Assembly (NCBI GenBank): GCA_002784145.1
Contig: PFKE01000154.1
Coordinates: 1 to 55,018 of the forward strand
Source: Flavobacteriaceae bacterium CG_4_10_14_3_um_filter_33_47
GTDB lineage: Bacteria > Bacteroidota > Bacteroidia > Flavobacteriales > Flavobacteriaceae
Direction: 5' to 3'
DNA length: 55,018 nt
The position numbers and the translations under genes are program-made. Shown piece after piece: positions 33,242-42,718 of the stretch; the stretch's first letter is position 1, and every line of letters begins with the position of its first letter. The notes beneath the pieces are model-generated. The model saw only the letters and a program-made list of their open reading frames with translations. It searched no databases and was not told where the DNA came from.

Positions 33242-33835
33242 ATGGCAAAAAGAGCAGCACCAGAAGTTAATGCAGGCTCCATGGCCGACATTGCCTTTTT
33301 ACTATTAATCTTTTTCTTGGTAACAACCACTATTGAAACAGATACGGGTATAAACCGTAAACTTCCTCCTATTGAAGATTCTGAAGAAGATGTTATTATC
33401 AAACAAAAAAACATCTTTACGGTATTACTTAACGGGAGAGATCAGTTACTTGTTGAAGATGAGTTAATGGAACTTAAGGACATTAGAAAAGCAGCCATTG
33501 AATTTTTAGATAATGGTGGCGATGGAACCTGTGATTACTGTCGTGGTAAAAAAGATCCAACTTCATCTGATAACCCAGACAAGGCAATTATTTCACTAAA
33601 GAACGATAGAGAAACATCTTATAAAATGTATATCTCAGTTCAAAATGAATTAGTGGCTGCTTACAACGAGTTAAGAAACAGAAGAGCTATGCAGATGACC
33701 AATGGAAATAAGAATTTTATTGAAATGCAAGCGGATTACGATAATGTAAACTGGGTAGGAAACAAAACAAAGTTAAAAGAGCAATTAGACCAAATTAAAT
33801 TGGAATACCCTCAAAAACTTTCGGAAGTACAATAA
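33242..33835 (+). CDS. exbD: ExbD/TolR family protein (first copy)
   Basis: 197 residues. Single N-terminal TM with the essential aspartate D16 in GSMADIAFLLLIFFLVTTTI, then a long periplasmic domain. It is longer than enterobacterial ExbD (about 140) because of an insertion around residues 88-110 that contains a CxxC pair (C97, C100) in GTCDYCRGKKDP, and a helical tail. The CxxC could form a disulfide or bind metal in the periplasm. Works with ExbB upstream; a second ExbD follows after 23 bases. Confidence 0.9.
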   Translation: MAKRAAPEVNAGSMADIAFLLLIFFLVTTTIETDTGINRKLPPIEDSEEDVIIKQKNIFTVLLNGRDQLLVEDELMELKDIRKAAIEFLDNGGDGTCDYCRGKKDPTSSDNPDKAIISLKNDRETSYKMYISVQNELVAAYNELRNRRAMQMTNGNKNFIEMQADYDNVNWVGNKTKLKEQLDQIKLEYPQKLSEVQ

Positions 33836-33858
33836 TTTCAAATTTAACACCTTAATAT

Positions 33859-34335
33859 ATGGGTAAATTTAATAAAAAAAAGGGAGGTGAATTGCCAGCT
33901 ATTTCAACGGCATCATTACCAGATATTGTATTCATGCTGTTATTTTTCTTTATGGTGGCTACGGTAATGCGTGAAAACACCTTAATGATTAAAAATAACT
34001 TACCATATGCTGACCAAGTTGAAAAGCTTGACAAAAAAGACTTGGTAATGTATATTTATGCAGGTAAGCCAAGTGACGCCTACAAGCAATATGGTACGGA
34101 GGCTAGAATACAGTTAAATGATAAATTCGCTGGTGTTGAGGATATAGCAGCATTTATTGCACAAGAAAGAGCCTCAAAAAGAGAAGAATTAATTCCGTTT
34201 TTAACCACTGCTTTAAAAGTAGATCAAGATGCTAATATGGGATTAATTGGAGACATTAAACAAGAATTGCGAAAAGTAAACGCGCTCAAAATTAATTACA
34301 CAACAAAAAAGGGTAATGTTTTTGATAAACGTTAA
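33859..34335 (+). CDS. exbD: ExbD/TolR family protein (second copy)
   Basis: 158 residues. TM segment with the conserved aspartate in TASLPDIVFMLLFFFMVATV (near residue 24), a basic head (MGKFNKKKGG) inside and a periplasmic domain outside. It has neither the CxxC insertion nor the tail of the first copy, so the two probably take different places in a heteromeric ExbD dimer. Last gene before the terminator at 34360. Confidence 0.9.
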   Translation: MGKFNKKKGGELPAISTASLPDIVFMLLFFFMVATVMRENTLMIKNNLPYADQVEKLDKKDLVMYIYAGKPSDAYKQYGTEARIQLNDKFAGVEDIAAFIAQERASKREELIPFLTTALKVDQDANMGLIGDIKQELRKVNALKINYTTKKGNVFDKR

Positions 34336-34359
34336 ATTTTAAATCTTAATTTATATTAG

Positions 34360-34396
34360 AAAAAAGGCGTTTTGAGTTTTCAAAGCGCCTTTTTTT
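34360..34396 (+). terminator. terminator after the exbB-exbD operon
   Basis: GGCGTTTTG/CAAAGCGCC (one wobble pair), loop AGTTTT, preceded by an A-tract and followed by seven T residues. Lies 25 bp after the second exbD stop. Confidence 0.85.
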
Positions 34397-34423
34397 ATAT
34401 TTTTATATTTTGTTTTATTTATT

Positions 34424-35119
34424 ATGAGGGTTTCACTAATTATATGTTTTCTTATCGCTTTTTCTATGGAATCTTTTTCGCAAGAGGAAAAAGCAAAAGA
34501 AATAGATTCTCTTTATAAGGAAGATCAGTTTTATGCTGGTGTTACCTATAATATTTTAGGAAATAAACCTACCAATGTTTCGCAAACAGGATTTTCATTA
34601 GGCTTCCACCTTGGATTCATTAAGGATATGCCTATCAATACCAACAGAAATGTAGCTATTGGCGTTGGTATTGGTTATTCTGCCAATACCTTCAATCATA
34701 ATCTGCAAATTTCTAAAGACAATATTGGAGGTTTTAAGTATAATATTTTAAACGATGGCTCGTTGTATTCTAGGAATAAATTTTCCCAACATTTAGTTGA
34801 ATTACCTCTTGAGTTTAGATGGCGAACTTCTAACGCAACTAAATACGATTTTTGGAGAATTTATACAGGTTTTAAATTTAGTTACGTGTTTGCTAATACA
34901 ACTAAGTACGTAGGAAAACCAGAATCCTTAAAATTTAACGGAATTGATGCATTTAATAAATTTCAATACGGATTAACTTTTAGTGCGGGTTATAACACAT
35001 GGAATTTTTATGTGTACTATGCCTTAAACCCTATTTTTTTGAATGATGCCAATTTGACGGATGGTAATGACATTAATATGAAGGCCATAAAAATAGGCCT
35101 AATGTTTTATATATTATAA
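34424..35119 (+). CDS. PorT-like outer-membrane beta-barrel protein
   Basis: 231 residues with a signal peptide (MRVSLIICFLIAFSMESFSQ) and alternating strands ending in the aromatic-type C-terminus LMFYIL. Segments such as GFSLGFHLGFIKDMPIN, HLVELPLEFRWR and YGLTFSAGY are those of the PorT/OMP_b-brl family. PorT itself is part of the type IX secretion system, but many paralogues are not; length and sequence do not settle which this is. Follows the exbD terminator and so has its own promoter. Its stop codon overlaps the end of the convergent PAP2-like gene by six bases in total. Confidence 0.75.
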   Translation: MRVSLIICFLIAFSMESFSQEEKAKEIDSLYKEDQFYAGVTYNILGNKPTNVSQTGFSLGFHLGFIKDMPINTNRNVAIGVGIGYSANTFNHNLQISKDNIGGFKYNILNDGSLYSRNKFSQHLVELPLEFRWRTSNATKYDFWRIYTGFKFSYVFANTTKYVGKPESLKFNGIDAFNKFQYGLTFSAGYNTWNFYVYYALNPIFLNDANLTDGNDINMKAIKIGLMFYIL

Positions 35120-35719
35120 CCAGTATTTTAATAGAATAACTTGAGGAATAAACCCTATAAAAAACCCAATAATTAGTTCTATTGCTGTATGGGCTTTTAA
35201 ATGAAGTCTTGAGGTGGCTATAGCTCCTGTAATGATGGACATAATAGCAAGTGTTCCATTAATATTAATGCTAAAATGTATGCTTAAAGCAATAAAGAAC
35301 ATAAATAAACCTGCCATGGATATCATGTGGATACTTGCTTTAAATTTTAATAAAACCAGAAATAAACAAGCCAGCGTTGAGATTAAAATGCCTACAAAAA
35401 AATAGTATAATTCAAGAATTTGATTCGCTGTTAATATTCTGTGTAAAATAATAAAAACAACTAAGCAGTTCACAATTAAAGGAAACAAACGCTCTTTGGT
35501 AGTTTCTAAGTAAATGGAGTTTACTTTACCCAAGGTTTTTAAAAGAAAATACAATAGAATAGGTAATATTATGGTAAGAATAAAAAGAGAAACTAATTTA
35601 GCCTGAATGATTTGTAATGGAATATATCTTGGAGATTTTGAAAAATAAAAGATAACGCCAAGTAATGGAATAACTAATGGATGAAAAATAAAGGAGATAC
35701 TTTTTAAAATATGATTCAT
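35114..35719 (-). CDS. PAP2-like integral membrane protein
   Basis: 201 residues, about six TM segments. The tripartite PAP2 pattern can be traced: KERLFP (motif 1-like), KASIHMIS (motif 2, H), and SRLHLKAHTAIE (motif 3, SR-x5-H-x3-E with E in place of the usual D). The family dephosphorylates lipid phosphates such as undecaprenyl diphosphate. The degenerate motifs mean activity is uncertain. The start overlaps the rpoN stop by one base (TAATG), so it is coupled to rpoN. Confidence 0.65.
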   Translation of the reverse strand: MNHILKSISFIFHPLVIPLLGVIFYFSKSPRYIPLQIIQAKLVSLFILTIILPILLYFLLKTLGKVNSIYLETTKERLFPLIVNCLVVFIILHRILTANQILELYYFFVGILISTLACLFLVLLKFKASIHMISMAGLFMFFIALSIHFSININGTLAIMSIITGAIATSRLHLKAHTAIELIIGFFIGFIPQVILLKYWL

Positions 35720-37179
35720 TACATTTTTTTACGCAATCGTGCTACGGGAATATCTAACTGTTCTCTATATTTTGCAACGGTTCTTCTGGCTATTGGATAA
35801 CCTTTTTCTTTTAAGATAAGTGCTAAAGCCTCATCAGTAATGGGTTTTCTTTTGTCTTCTTCTTCTAAAACTGTTTCAAGAATTTTTTTAATTTCTCTGG
35901 TTGAGACATCTTCGCCTTGGTCGTTTTTCATAGATTCTGAAAAGAACTCTTTAATAAGTTTTGTGCCATAAGGCGTATCTACATATTTACTATTGGCAAC
36001 TCTTGATACAGTAGAAACATCCATTTCAATCTCATCGGCAATATCTTTTAAAATCATGGGTTTTAAGTTTCGCTCATCGCCTGTTAAAAAATATTCGTTT
36101 TGATAGTGCATAATAGCACTCATAGTAACGTATAGGGTTTGCTGACGTTGTTTAATGGCTTCAATAAACCATTTGGCGGCATCGAGTTTTTGCTTAATAA
36201 ATATAACAGCATCTTTTTGTGAACCGGATTTGTCTTTGGAGTCTTTGTAGGTTTTAAGCATATTATGATACTCTCTGGATACATGAAGTTCAGGCGCATT
36301 TCTGCCATTTAAGGTTAACTCTAATTCGCCATCAACAATTTTAATAGCAAAATCTGGAACAATATGCTCAACAATTCGGTTATTTCCTGAATAAGAGCCG
36401 CCAGGTTTAGGGTTTAAATGCTCAATTTCTGAGATGGCATCTTTAAGCTGAATTTCAGAAACATCAAATTTTTGTATGAGTTTATCATAATGCTTTTTGG
36501 TGAATTGCTCAAAGGCAGTATCCACGATTTGGATGGCAAGTAAAACATTTAAGTTTTTCTCTTTTCTATGGAGCTGAATGCTTAGACATTCTTGTAAGTT
36601 TCTGGAGCCAACGCCAGCTGGATCTAATTCATGGACAAGTTTTAAAACGTGTTGTATGGATTCTTCGGTTGTGTAAATGTTTTGAGTGAATGCTAAATCA
36701 TCCATAATGTCTGAAAGAGACCGACGTATGTAACCACTATCATCAACACTTCCTACTAAAAATATGGCAATCTCTCTTTCTTCATCAGACAGTCTGTAGG
36801 TGTTTAATTGATCTATTAAATATTGCGTAAATGAGGTTCCGGCGGCATAAGGAATCGTTTTTTCTTCGTCATCTACACTATAGTTATTGGCCTGGGTTCT
36901 ATAATCTGGCACTTCATCATCACTTAAATACTCATCTACATTAATATCATCGCTACTTATGGTATCATCATCATTAAAATCATCTGTGGTGTTATCTAAA
37001 TCTGAATCGTAATCGTTTTCAAGCTCTTCTTTTCCGCCCTCAAGGGCAGGATTTTCTTCTAATTCTTGTTTTATGCGTTGTTCAAAAGCCTGCGTTGGCA
37101 ACTGAATCAATTTCATTAATTGAATTTGTTGCGGTGACAATTTTTGCGATAATTTAAATTGTAACTGTTGCTTAAGCAT
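35719..37179 (-). CDS. rpoN: RNA polymerase sigma-54 factor
   Basis: 486 residues. N-terminal activator-interacting region rich in Q and L (LKQQLQFKLSQKLSPQQIQ), an acidic linker (about 48-110), the core-binding domain, an HTH (DIADEIEMDVSTVSRVANS), and the RpoN box ARRTVAKYREQLDIP at 464-478 that reads the -24 element. All parts are present. Sigma-54 needs enhancer-binding AAA+ activators, none of which is in this window. 77 bp downstream of asnS and coupled to the PAP2-like gene. Confidence 0.95.
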   Translation of the reverse strand: MLKQQLQFKLSQKLSPQQIQLMKLIQLPTQAFEQRIKQELEENPALEGGKEELENDYDSDLDNTTDDFNDDDTISSDDINVDEYLSDDEVPDYRTQANNYSVDDEEKTIPYAAGTSFTQYLIDQLNTYRLSDEEREIAIFLVGSVDDSGYIRRSLSDIMDDLAFTQNIYTTEESIQHVLKLVHELDPAGVGSRNLQECLSIQLHRKEKNLNVLLAIQIVDTAFEQFTKKHYDKLIQKFDVSEIQLKDAISEIEHLNPKPGGSYSGNNRIVEHIVPDFAIKIVDGELELTLNGRNAPELHVSREYHNMLKTYKDSKDKSGSQKDAVIFIKQKLDAAKWFIEAIKQRQQTLYVTMSAIMHYQNEYFLTGDERNLKPMILKDIADEIEMDVSTVSRVANSKYVDTPYGTKLIKEFFSESMKNDQGEDVSTREIKKILETVLEEEDKRKPITDEALALILKEKGYPIARRTVAKYREQLDIPVARLRKKM

Positions 37180-37256
37180 ATTGAATAATTCGTTTAGATA
37201 AAAATATTAAAACTATATTAAAACCCTATTGATAGTTTAACCAAATAAGTTTGTTT

Positions 37257-38690
37257 TTAAAATTCGGCGTTTTGAGGTGTTCTTGGAAACGGAATGACGT
37301 CTCTAATATTGGTCATTCCTGTAGCAAACATGACTAAACGCTCAAACCCTAGCCCAAAACCTGAATGCACGGCGGTGCCATATTTACGAAGGTCTAAATA
37401 CCACCATAATTCTTTTTCGTCAATATCCAAGGCGGCCATTTTTTCTTTAAGAACTTCTAAACGCTCTTCACGTTGTGAACCTCCAACCATTTCGCCAATA
37501 CCTGGAAATAAAATATCCATAGCTCTAACCGTTTTACCATCTTCATTCAAACGCATATAAAATGCTTTTATGTTGGCAGGATAATCAAATAATATTACTG
37601 GACAGTTAAAATGTTTTTCTACAAGGAAACGCTCGTGTTCACTTTGTAAATCTGTGCCCCATTCGTTAATAATATATTTAAATTTCTTTTTCTTGTTTGG
37701 TGCACTATCTCTAAGAATATCAATGGCCTCAGTATAACTAACCCGTTTAAAGTTATTATCAATGACAAAGTTTAATTTTTCTATTAAACTCATTTCACTT
37801 CGTTCTGCCTGCGGTTTGGCTTTTTCTTCATCCAACAATCGGCTTTCTAAGAAATCTAAATCTTCACGATGGTTAGTTAAAACATATTTTAAAACATATT
37901 TTAAAAAGTCTTCTGCCAAATCCATATTTCCGGCTAGATCCATAAAAGCGACTTCGGGTTCTATCATCCAAAATTCGGCTAAATGTCTTGAAGTATTAGA
38001 ATTTTCAGCCCTAAACGTTGGCCCAAAGGTATAAACTTTTCCTAATGACATGGCATAAGTTTCGGCCTCTAACTGCCCTGAAACCGTTAGATTAGTTTCT
38101 TTTCCAAAGAAGTCTTTAGAAAAATCAACTTTTCCATCCTCTGTTAATGGTGGGTTTTTAGCATCTAAAGCACTTACTCTGAACATTTCTCCGGCCCCTT
38201 CAGCGTCACTACCTGTTATAATGGGCGCGTGCATATAAAAAAAGCCTTGCTCATTAAAGTATTTATGGATAGCAAAAGAAAGTGCAGAACGCAACCTCAT
38301 AACAGCGCTAAACGTATTAGTACGCGTACGTAAATGCGCATTTTCTCTTAAAAATTCAAAAGAATGTTTTTTAGGTTGGATTGGATAGGTTTCAGGATCT
38401 GAATCACCTAAAATTTTAATGGTTTTTACATTAATTTCAACCTTTTGCCCTTTGCCCAAACTTTCAACTAATTCACCAACAATATGAACAGCAGCACCAG
38501 TAGTGATGCGTTTTAAAATAGCTTCATCGGTGTTTTCAAAATCTACAACACACTGAATATTATTAATTGTTGAACCATCATTTAATGCAATAAAACGGTT
38601 GGCTCTAAAAGTTCTTACCCAACCTTTAAGTACTACTTCGGGGTGCATGGTATTGGCTGATAATAATTCTGAAATGGTACGTGATGTCAT
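37257..38690 (-). CDS. asnS: asparaginyl-tRNA synthetase
   Basis: 477 residues. Class IIb synthetase with an N-terminal OB-fold ([15 protein letters not shown]), motif 2 [21 protein letters not shown], and motif 3 [15 protein letters not shown] near the C-terminus. [12 protein letters not shown] marks AsnRS rather than AspRS. Charges tRNA-Asn in the cytoplasm, so this organism does not depend on the transamidation route. A TATATTTG box (38709-38716) lies about 18 bases upstream of the ATG, implying a short leader. Confidence 0.96.
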   Translation of the reverse strand: MTSRTISELLSANTMHPEVVLKGWVRTFRANRFIALNDGSTINNIQCVVDFENTDEAILKRITTGAAVHIVGELVESLGKGQKVEINVKTIKILGDSDPETYPIQPKKHSFEFLRENAHLRTRTNTFSAVMRLRSALSFAIHKYFNEQGFFYMHAPIITGSDAEGAGEMFRVSALDAKNPPLTEDGKVDFSKDFFGKETNLTVSGQLEAETYAMSLGKVYTFGPTFRAENSNTSRHLAEFWMIEPEVAFMDLAGNMDLAEDFLKYVLKYVLTNHREDLDFLESRLLDEEKAKPQAERSEMSLIEKLNFVIDNNFKRVSYTEAIDILRDSAPNKKKKFKYIINEWGTDLQSEHERFLVEKHFNCPVILFDYPANIKAFYMRLNEDGKTVRAMDILFPGIGEMVGGSQREERLEVLKEKMAALDIDEKELWWYLDLRKYGTAVHSGFGLGFERLVMFATGMTNIRDVIPFPRTPQNAEF

Positions 38691-38827
38691 GTGTTAAATT
38701 TTAAAGTGCAAATATAACATATAGTATGTAGATAAAATAGTAAAATTAAAAGGAGATATTTCTCGTAATTTTTTCAGGAAAATTGATATTAACCATTAAA
38801 TAGTTTTTTGAGCGGTATATGCCACTT

Positions 38828-41482
38828 TTAAAAACGATATTTAACCAAAAAAAACACATATCTTGGAAGAAGTCTTAAGTTAGACCTATACGTGGAATAT
38901 TCGTCTATATTAACTGTTGAAAAATTGTTTTCATTGGTTAAATTGTTCAACACAAGTTTATAAGAAAATTTAGATGTTTCTGGAGTATGATTTAAGTTTA
39001 AAGTAATAAAATGGTAATCTAAATTATCAATCCAATAAGAATTATTGTTTATGGTTGCTATCCAAAATTTTGATAATTTATATGTAATATTTAAATCTGT
39101 ATTTTTCCATTGAAACTTAGATTTTGAATTATTAAATTGTGATTCATTATTGCTTAAATTTAATTTAAATCCAAAATTTACAGGGAAATTAAAGTATGTA
39201 GTACCTGTTAAAAAATAGGATGAAGAATATGTCTTAAGATCTTTAAATTCAGAGGTATTTGCTTTTATAGGTAAACTTGACCAAACTTGTGAAGTTCCTA
39301 TATTTGTTGAAAGGGCTAATTTTTTAAAATAAGATGTTAAGTTTATATTTGTTGAAAGTTTGTTGCCAATATTAACAAAACGATAAGAAGATAGAATTAT
39401 ATTTTCTCCTATTTGGTTGTCTGTCGTGTAAATACCATTGGAAAGAGTGTAATGTGTCCTTACAGACAAAGATTGTGTTTTAAGCTCATTATTCAATTGA
39501 TAATAGAATCCTAAAATATCTTTTTTTTGTAAATGAATATTTTTTAAACCCTTTTTAAAAGATTGGTAGCTTTTTAACTGAAAATTATTTAGAAATAAAA
39601 TGGATTCTAGGTCATCATAATTTCTATTGTAACTTAATCTAATAAATCCAATTTTGGTTTTCTTTAAATAAAGTATAATCTTTGGGTTTATAAGCCATTT
39701 GGAGATTTTAGAATACTTAGTTTTTATATCTAGATAATCTATAGCTATCTCAGTTGATATTTCAACTTTTTCAGATAAAGGATAACTCAAGCTTGTTTTT
39801 AATTGTAGAGTCTGTTGATTAAAGGTTAATCTATTTTGTAAAGAATCAATGGAATAATTATAATTCTCGTTTGAGACTCTGAAGTTATTATTACGTGTTT
39901 CTTTAAGTGATTCATAGCCCAATTCTAATGAGCTGTTATATTTACCAATGTTAGATAGTAAAGTAGATTTTCCCCCTATTACTCTTACCTTATCGTTTGA
40001 GTTATTATTAATTTGTGAATCTTCATTAATAGATAAAAAATTATTTAAAGTAGGGGATACAATATCATTCTTTTGTATGATTTTATTATTCCCGAAATAT
40101 AAGTAGTTGTGAATCACACTTTTGCTTTTAAGAAGATAACTAAAATTGAAGTGATTGTGAAAGGAACGGTTCCCTTTTTTTAAATTTTGAATAATATTAT
40201 TATTATTGAACAGCAATTGATTATTAATTGTTTCTGGCTTGTTGTTATAAATCATAACATTTTTTAGAAACATGTTCTGGTTCTTTGTAAACCTAATCTC
40301 CAAATCTCCTCCTGAAATTGGATTTTTACGACTGATGTTGTTATTTTCATTGTAGTGTATGGGATTCTCGTCAATATTAAAAATTGTTTCTGATGAAAAA
40401 AGCTCATTTTGAGCATCATTTGTAAAATATCCTGTACCTCGTAATTTAACCTTAGATTTAATATTTGTAACAAATCCTAAGGAATTTATGAAAGCTTTGT
40501 TAAAGGTACTATGTTCTTCATTAAAAAGATTACTTTCCTTATTATCGATTGAAAATATTGGTTGAACATTTTTTTCAATTTTCTCTTCTTGATATGAAGT
40601 ATTGAAATTAATAGAAGAAGGAGTGTCTTTTAGTTGAGCAGATGCTTTCTTACCAAGATTATTATAATCTATAAAATCGAAAAATTTAATATCTTTTCGA
40701 ATTAATCCAACATTTGCAGAAGCCTTAATTCTGTCTTTGTTTCCAATTCCATTATTTAAGTTTCCAAACCAAATATTTTTATACTTTTCTTTTAAAACCA
40801 AGTTTAAAGCTACTTTTTCAGATTCTCTGACTTTAGCTAAAATAGGGTTGTCTTCATAGTTATCAATTATTTGAACTGATTTAAGAACTATAGCATCAAG
40901 ATTTTTTGAAAGAATTTTATAGTTATTATTAAATATATCTTCATTTTCAATTAATAATTTATCTATAAATTTACCATGTGCTTTTATAGAACCATCTATC
41001 AAAACTTCAATACCCGGTAAATTTTTTAAGATATCTTCTACTGTTTGCTCAGCGCCATTAGTAAAAGCTTCTACTCTAACTGTTGTAACATTGTCATTAG
41101 ATGAAATTTTTTCAGTAGATTTTAACACTACTTCATCTAGTTGCTCTAACTGTTCTTCCAAATTAAAAGAGACTATAATCTTTTTTTGATATGGAGATAG
41201 GTGAACTGTATCTGCTATTTTTTGGAAACCAAGACTATTTGCAGATATTACTATGTAAGGGTTAGAATTAGTTTCTAAATTTATAAAATATGAACCATCA
41301 GGTTTTGTATATGTGTAAGATAAAATCTGATTTTTTGAACCTGAAACAACAATATTTGCTTTTTCAATTGGTGAGTTACTTACATCTTTTACAAATCCTG
41401 AAATTTCGGTTTGAGCTGATGAATAAGTAATTGAAAAAAAAATAAACACCAGTCGAGTTAATATTACTCGAAAATAAATCAT
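38828..41482 (-). CDS. TonB-receptor-like outer-membrane barrel of the GLPGLI cassette
   Basis: 884 residues. Signal peptide (FFSITYSSAQ, cleavage near 23), CarboxypepD_reg-like domain (about 25-115, ISGFVKDVSNSPIEKANIVV), LDEVVLKS, then a plug-like domain containing EDILKNLPGIEVLIDG and IIDNYEDNPILAKV, and a long barrel ending in FFLVKYRF. The whole resembles the TonB-dependent receptors that accompany GLPGLI genes in Bacteroidota. The start codon follows the GLPGLI stop directly (TAAATG), so they are coupled. It probably exports or imports a ligand connected with the small protein upstream. Codons are very AT-rich and the barrel is unusually rich in N and K. Confidence 0.85.
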   Translation of the reverse strand: MIYFRVILTRLVFIFFSITYSSAQTEISGFVKDVSNSPIEKANIVVSGSKNQILSYTYTKPDGSYFINLETNSNPYIVISANSLGFQKIADTVHLSPYQKKIIVSFNLEEQLEQLDEVVLKSTEKISSNDNVTTVRVEAFTNGAEQTVEDILKNLPGIEVLIDGSIKAHGKFIDKLLIENEDIFNNNYKILSKNLDAIVLKSVQIIDNYEDNPILAKVRESEKVALNLVLKEKYKNIWFGNLNNGIGNKDRIKASANVGLIRKDIKFFDFIDYNNLGKKASAQLKDTPSSINFNTSYQEEKIEKNVQPIFSIDNKESNLFNEEHSTFNKAFINSLGFVTNIKSKVKLRGTGYFTNDAQNELFSSETIFNIDENPIHYNENNNISRKNPISGGDLEIRFTKNQNMFLKNVMIYNNKPETINNQLLFNNNNIIQNLKKGNRSFHNHFNFSYLLKSKSVIHNYLYFGNNKIIQKNDIVSPTLNNFLSINEDSQINNNSNDKVRVIGGKSTLLSNIGKYNSSLELGYESLKETRNNNFRVSNENYNYSIDSLQNRLTFNQQTLQLKTSLSYPLSEKVEISTEIAIDYLDIKTKYSKISKWLINPKIILYLKKTKIGFIRLSYNRNYDDLESILFLNNFQLKSYQSFKKGLKNIHLQKKDILGFYYQLNNELKTQSLSVRTHYTLSNGIYTTDNQIGENIILSSYRFVNIGNKLSTNINLTSYFKKLALSTNIGTSQVWSSLPIKANTSEFKDLKTYSSSYFLTGTTYFNFPVNFGFKLNLSNNESQFNNSKSKFQWKNTDLNITYKLSKFWIATINNNSYWIDNLDYHFITLNLNHTPETSKFSYKLVLNNLTNENNFSTVNIDEYSTYRSNLRLLPRYVFFLVKYRF

Positions 41483-42271
41483 TTAAAAAGATTCAATATA
41501 TATGTCACTAAAGTTGGGTTTTTCGGGTTTTTGCCCACCATATTTTTCAGACATAATAATGTTATTATTGTAGGCTTTTTCTAAACTTTTACGAAGCATT
41601 GTTTCAAAATCTTTTATTGTTTGCCAGCCTTTAGGATCTGATTTAGGTCTTTTTAATTGTGTAATTCCCTCTTTTGTCTTTGTAGGGTATTCAAGGCTTT
41701 TAAAATATAAAAACATTTCTTTTCTATCATCGTAAGCTTCTAGAATTAATCCAGGCAAGCCTTGTAACTTCCATGGCCCATAAGGTACGGGTATCTCTAA
41801 TATATACCATGCGGTATAATTCCTGCCTCTAAAATATCCAGTAGCTTTATGTGCTATAAAATTACCTATTTTTTTTGTTTCATTTTCTAGTTTCCAATTA
41901 ATTACAGGACGTTTTTCTGAGATATAAATATTACCCCTAAACCTTTGATTCCACCATAAACTATCTTTTGCTCTATTATAATAAACTTGCTTTCCAAAAC
42001 GAAAGGTTGTTGACCCACCAACAAAAATAGCTTTTTGTTCGCCATCATTAGAAATAACAGCTTCATTCTTTACTGTATTTTCTAAAGAATCCTTTGCTGT
42101 AACATAGTAAGATTTGTCGTTGTTAAACAAGAGGTATGCATTCAAATCTGGACCAGACGCACTTCTCATACCGGGGCTTTCAATATGTCCATAATAGACA
42201 ATGCCCTTTTCTTGAGACCACATATTTAAGTTACAAAATATTAAAATTGATAAAATGAGACTATACTTCAT
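41483..42271 (-). CDS. GLPGLI family protein, cassette 4
   Basis: 262 residues. Signal peptide (MKYSLILSILIFCNLNMWSQ), YYVTAKDS, INWKLENETKKIGNFIAHKA near 125-145, AWYILEIPVPYGP and LQGLPGLILEA near residue 180. The tail is longer and charged (GQKPEKPNFSD). Of the four copies it is most like the family's standard form. It lies 85 bp after the small-protein gene and abuts the receptor-like gene. Function unknown; exported. Confidence 0.92.
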   Translation of the reverse strand: MKYSLILSILIFCNLNMWSQEKGIVYYGHIESPGMRSASGPDLNAYLLFNNDKSYYVTAKDSLENTVKNEAVISNDGEQKAIFVGGSTTFRFGKQVYYNRAKDSLWWNQRFRGNIYISEKRPVINWKLENETKKIGNFIAHKATGYFRGRNYTAWYILEIPVPYGPWKLQGLPGLILEAYDDRKEMFLYFKSLEYPTKTKEGITQLKRPKSDPKGWQTIKDFETMLRKSLEKAYNNNIIMSEKYGGQKPEKPNFSDIYIESF

Positions 42272-42356
42272 TGTTTTAATTTTTGTTTTTATAATAATGC
42301 AACATACTTTATCTTAATATGTTGCATTATCTTAATAGTTTAATTGAGTAAACTAA

Positions 42357-42551
42357 CTACTCACACATTGCTTGAGCCATTTCAATAGTGTCCGCAATGT
42401 CATCCATGGCATATATATCGCCTGCATAGACTCCATCACAATAAACATGAATTAGTTGACGTTCCTTGATGTCTACTTTTTCAGAGGAATTGTTTAGTGC
42501 AAAAGAATTAAAAGACAACATTGTGATTAATGCAACTAGAAAAGTTTTCAT
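42357..42551 (-). CDS. small secreted two-cysteine protein, cassette 4
   Basis: Start taken at ATG 42551 (MKTFLVALITMLSFNSFA); an upstream ATG at 42581 would add ten residues that replace the signal peptide's positive end and lies in the leader hairpin. 64 residues. Signal peptide to about residue 18, then two cysteines, C38 (HVYCDGVYAGD) and C63, the next-to-last residue, 24 apart. It lacks the C-x2-[LMI]-A pattern of the other three but keeps size, secretion, cysteine count and the C-terminal cysteine, and the gene order. Confidence 0.68.
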   Translation of the reverse strand: MKTFLVALITMLSFNSFALNNSSEKVDIKERQLIHVYCDGVYAGDIYAMDDIADTIEMAQAMCE

Positions 42552-42581
42552 GATTTCTAAAGTTTTAAATCTCAACGTCAA

Positions 42582-42597
42582 ATGTTTAAAGACATTG
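42582..42597 (-). promoter_or_regulatory. 5'-leader hairpin of cassette 4
   Basis: AATGT (42582-42586) / ACATT (42593-42597) around TTAAAG, 30 bases upstream of the start at 42551; TCA/TGA can extend the stem past one bulged base. Sequence differs from copies 1-3 but the position corresponds. Confidence 0.35.
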
Positions 42598-42704
42598 AAA
42601 TTGGTTAATAAAAATTAAGCCGAAAAAATTAAACCGAAAGAAATCAAAACAATAAAAGCCATACTATTTTGGTGTACTGATTAATTAATTTAAGGGAGAA
42701 AAAT

Positions 42705-42718
42705 AATCAGCGCTGATT
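42705..42718. promoter_or_regulatory. perfect palindrome AATCAGCGCTGATT (copy D)
   Basis: The same 14 bases as at 1182 and 3805, 154 bp upstream of the cassette-4 start, again next to AAGGGAGAA (42692) on one side and GTTGCAAC on the other. AGTCTA units are absent from this copy. Confidence 0.6.

Noticed and set aside
35114-35119. Six-base overlap of two convergent genes as an annotation error.
   Set aside because: Both frames are well supported by family features and each stop is in its proper frame; tight convergent ends are common.
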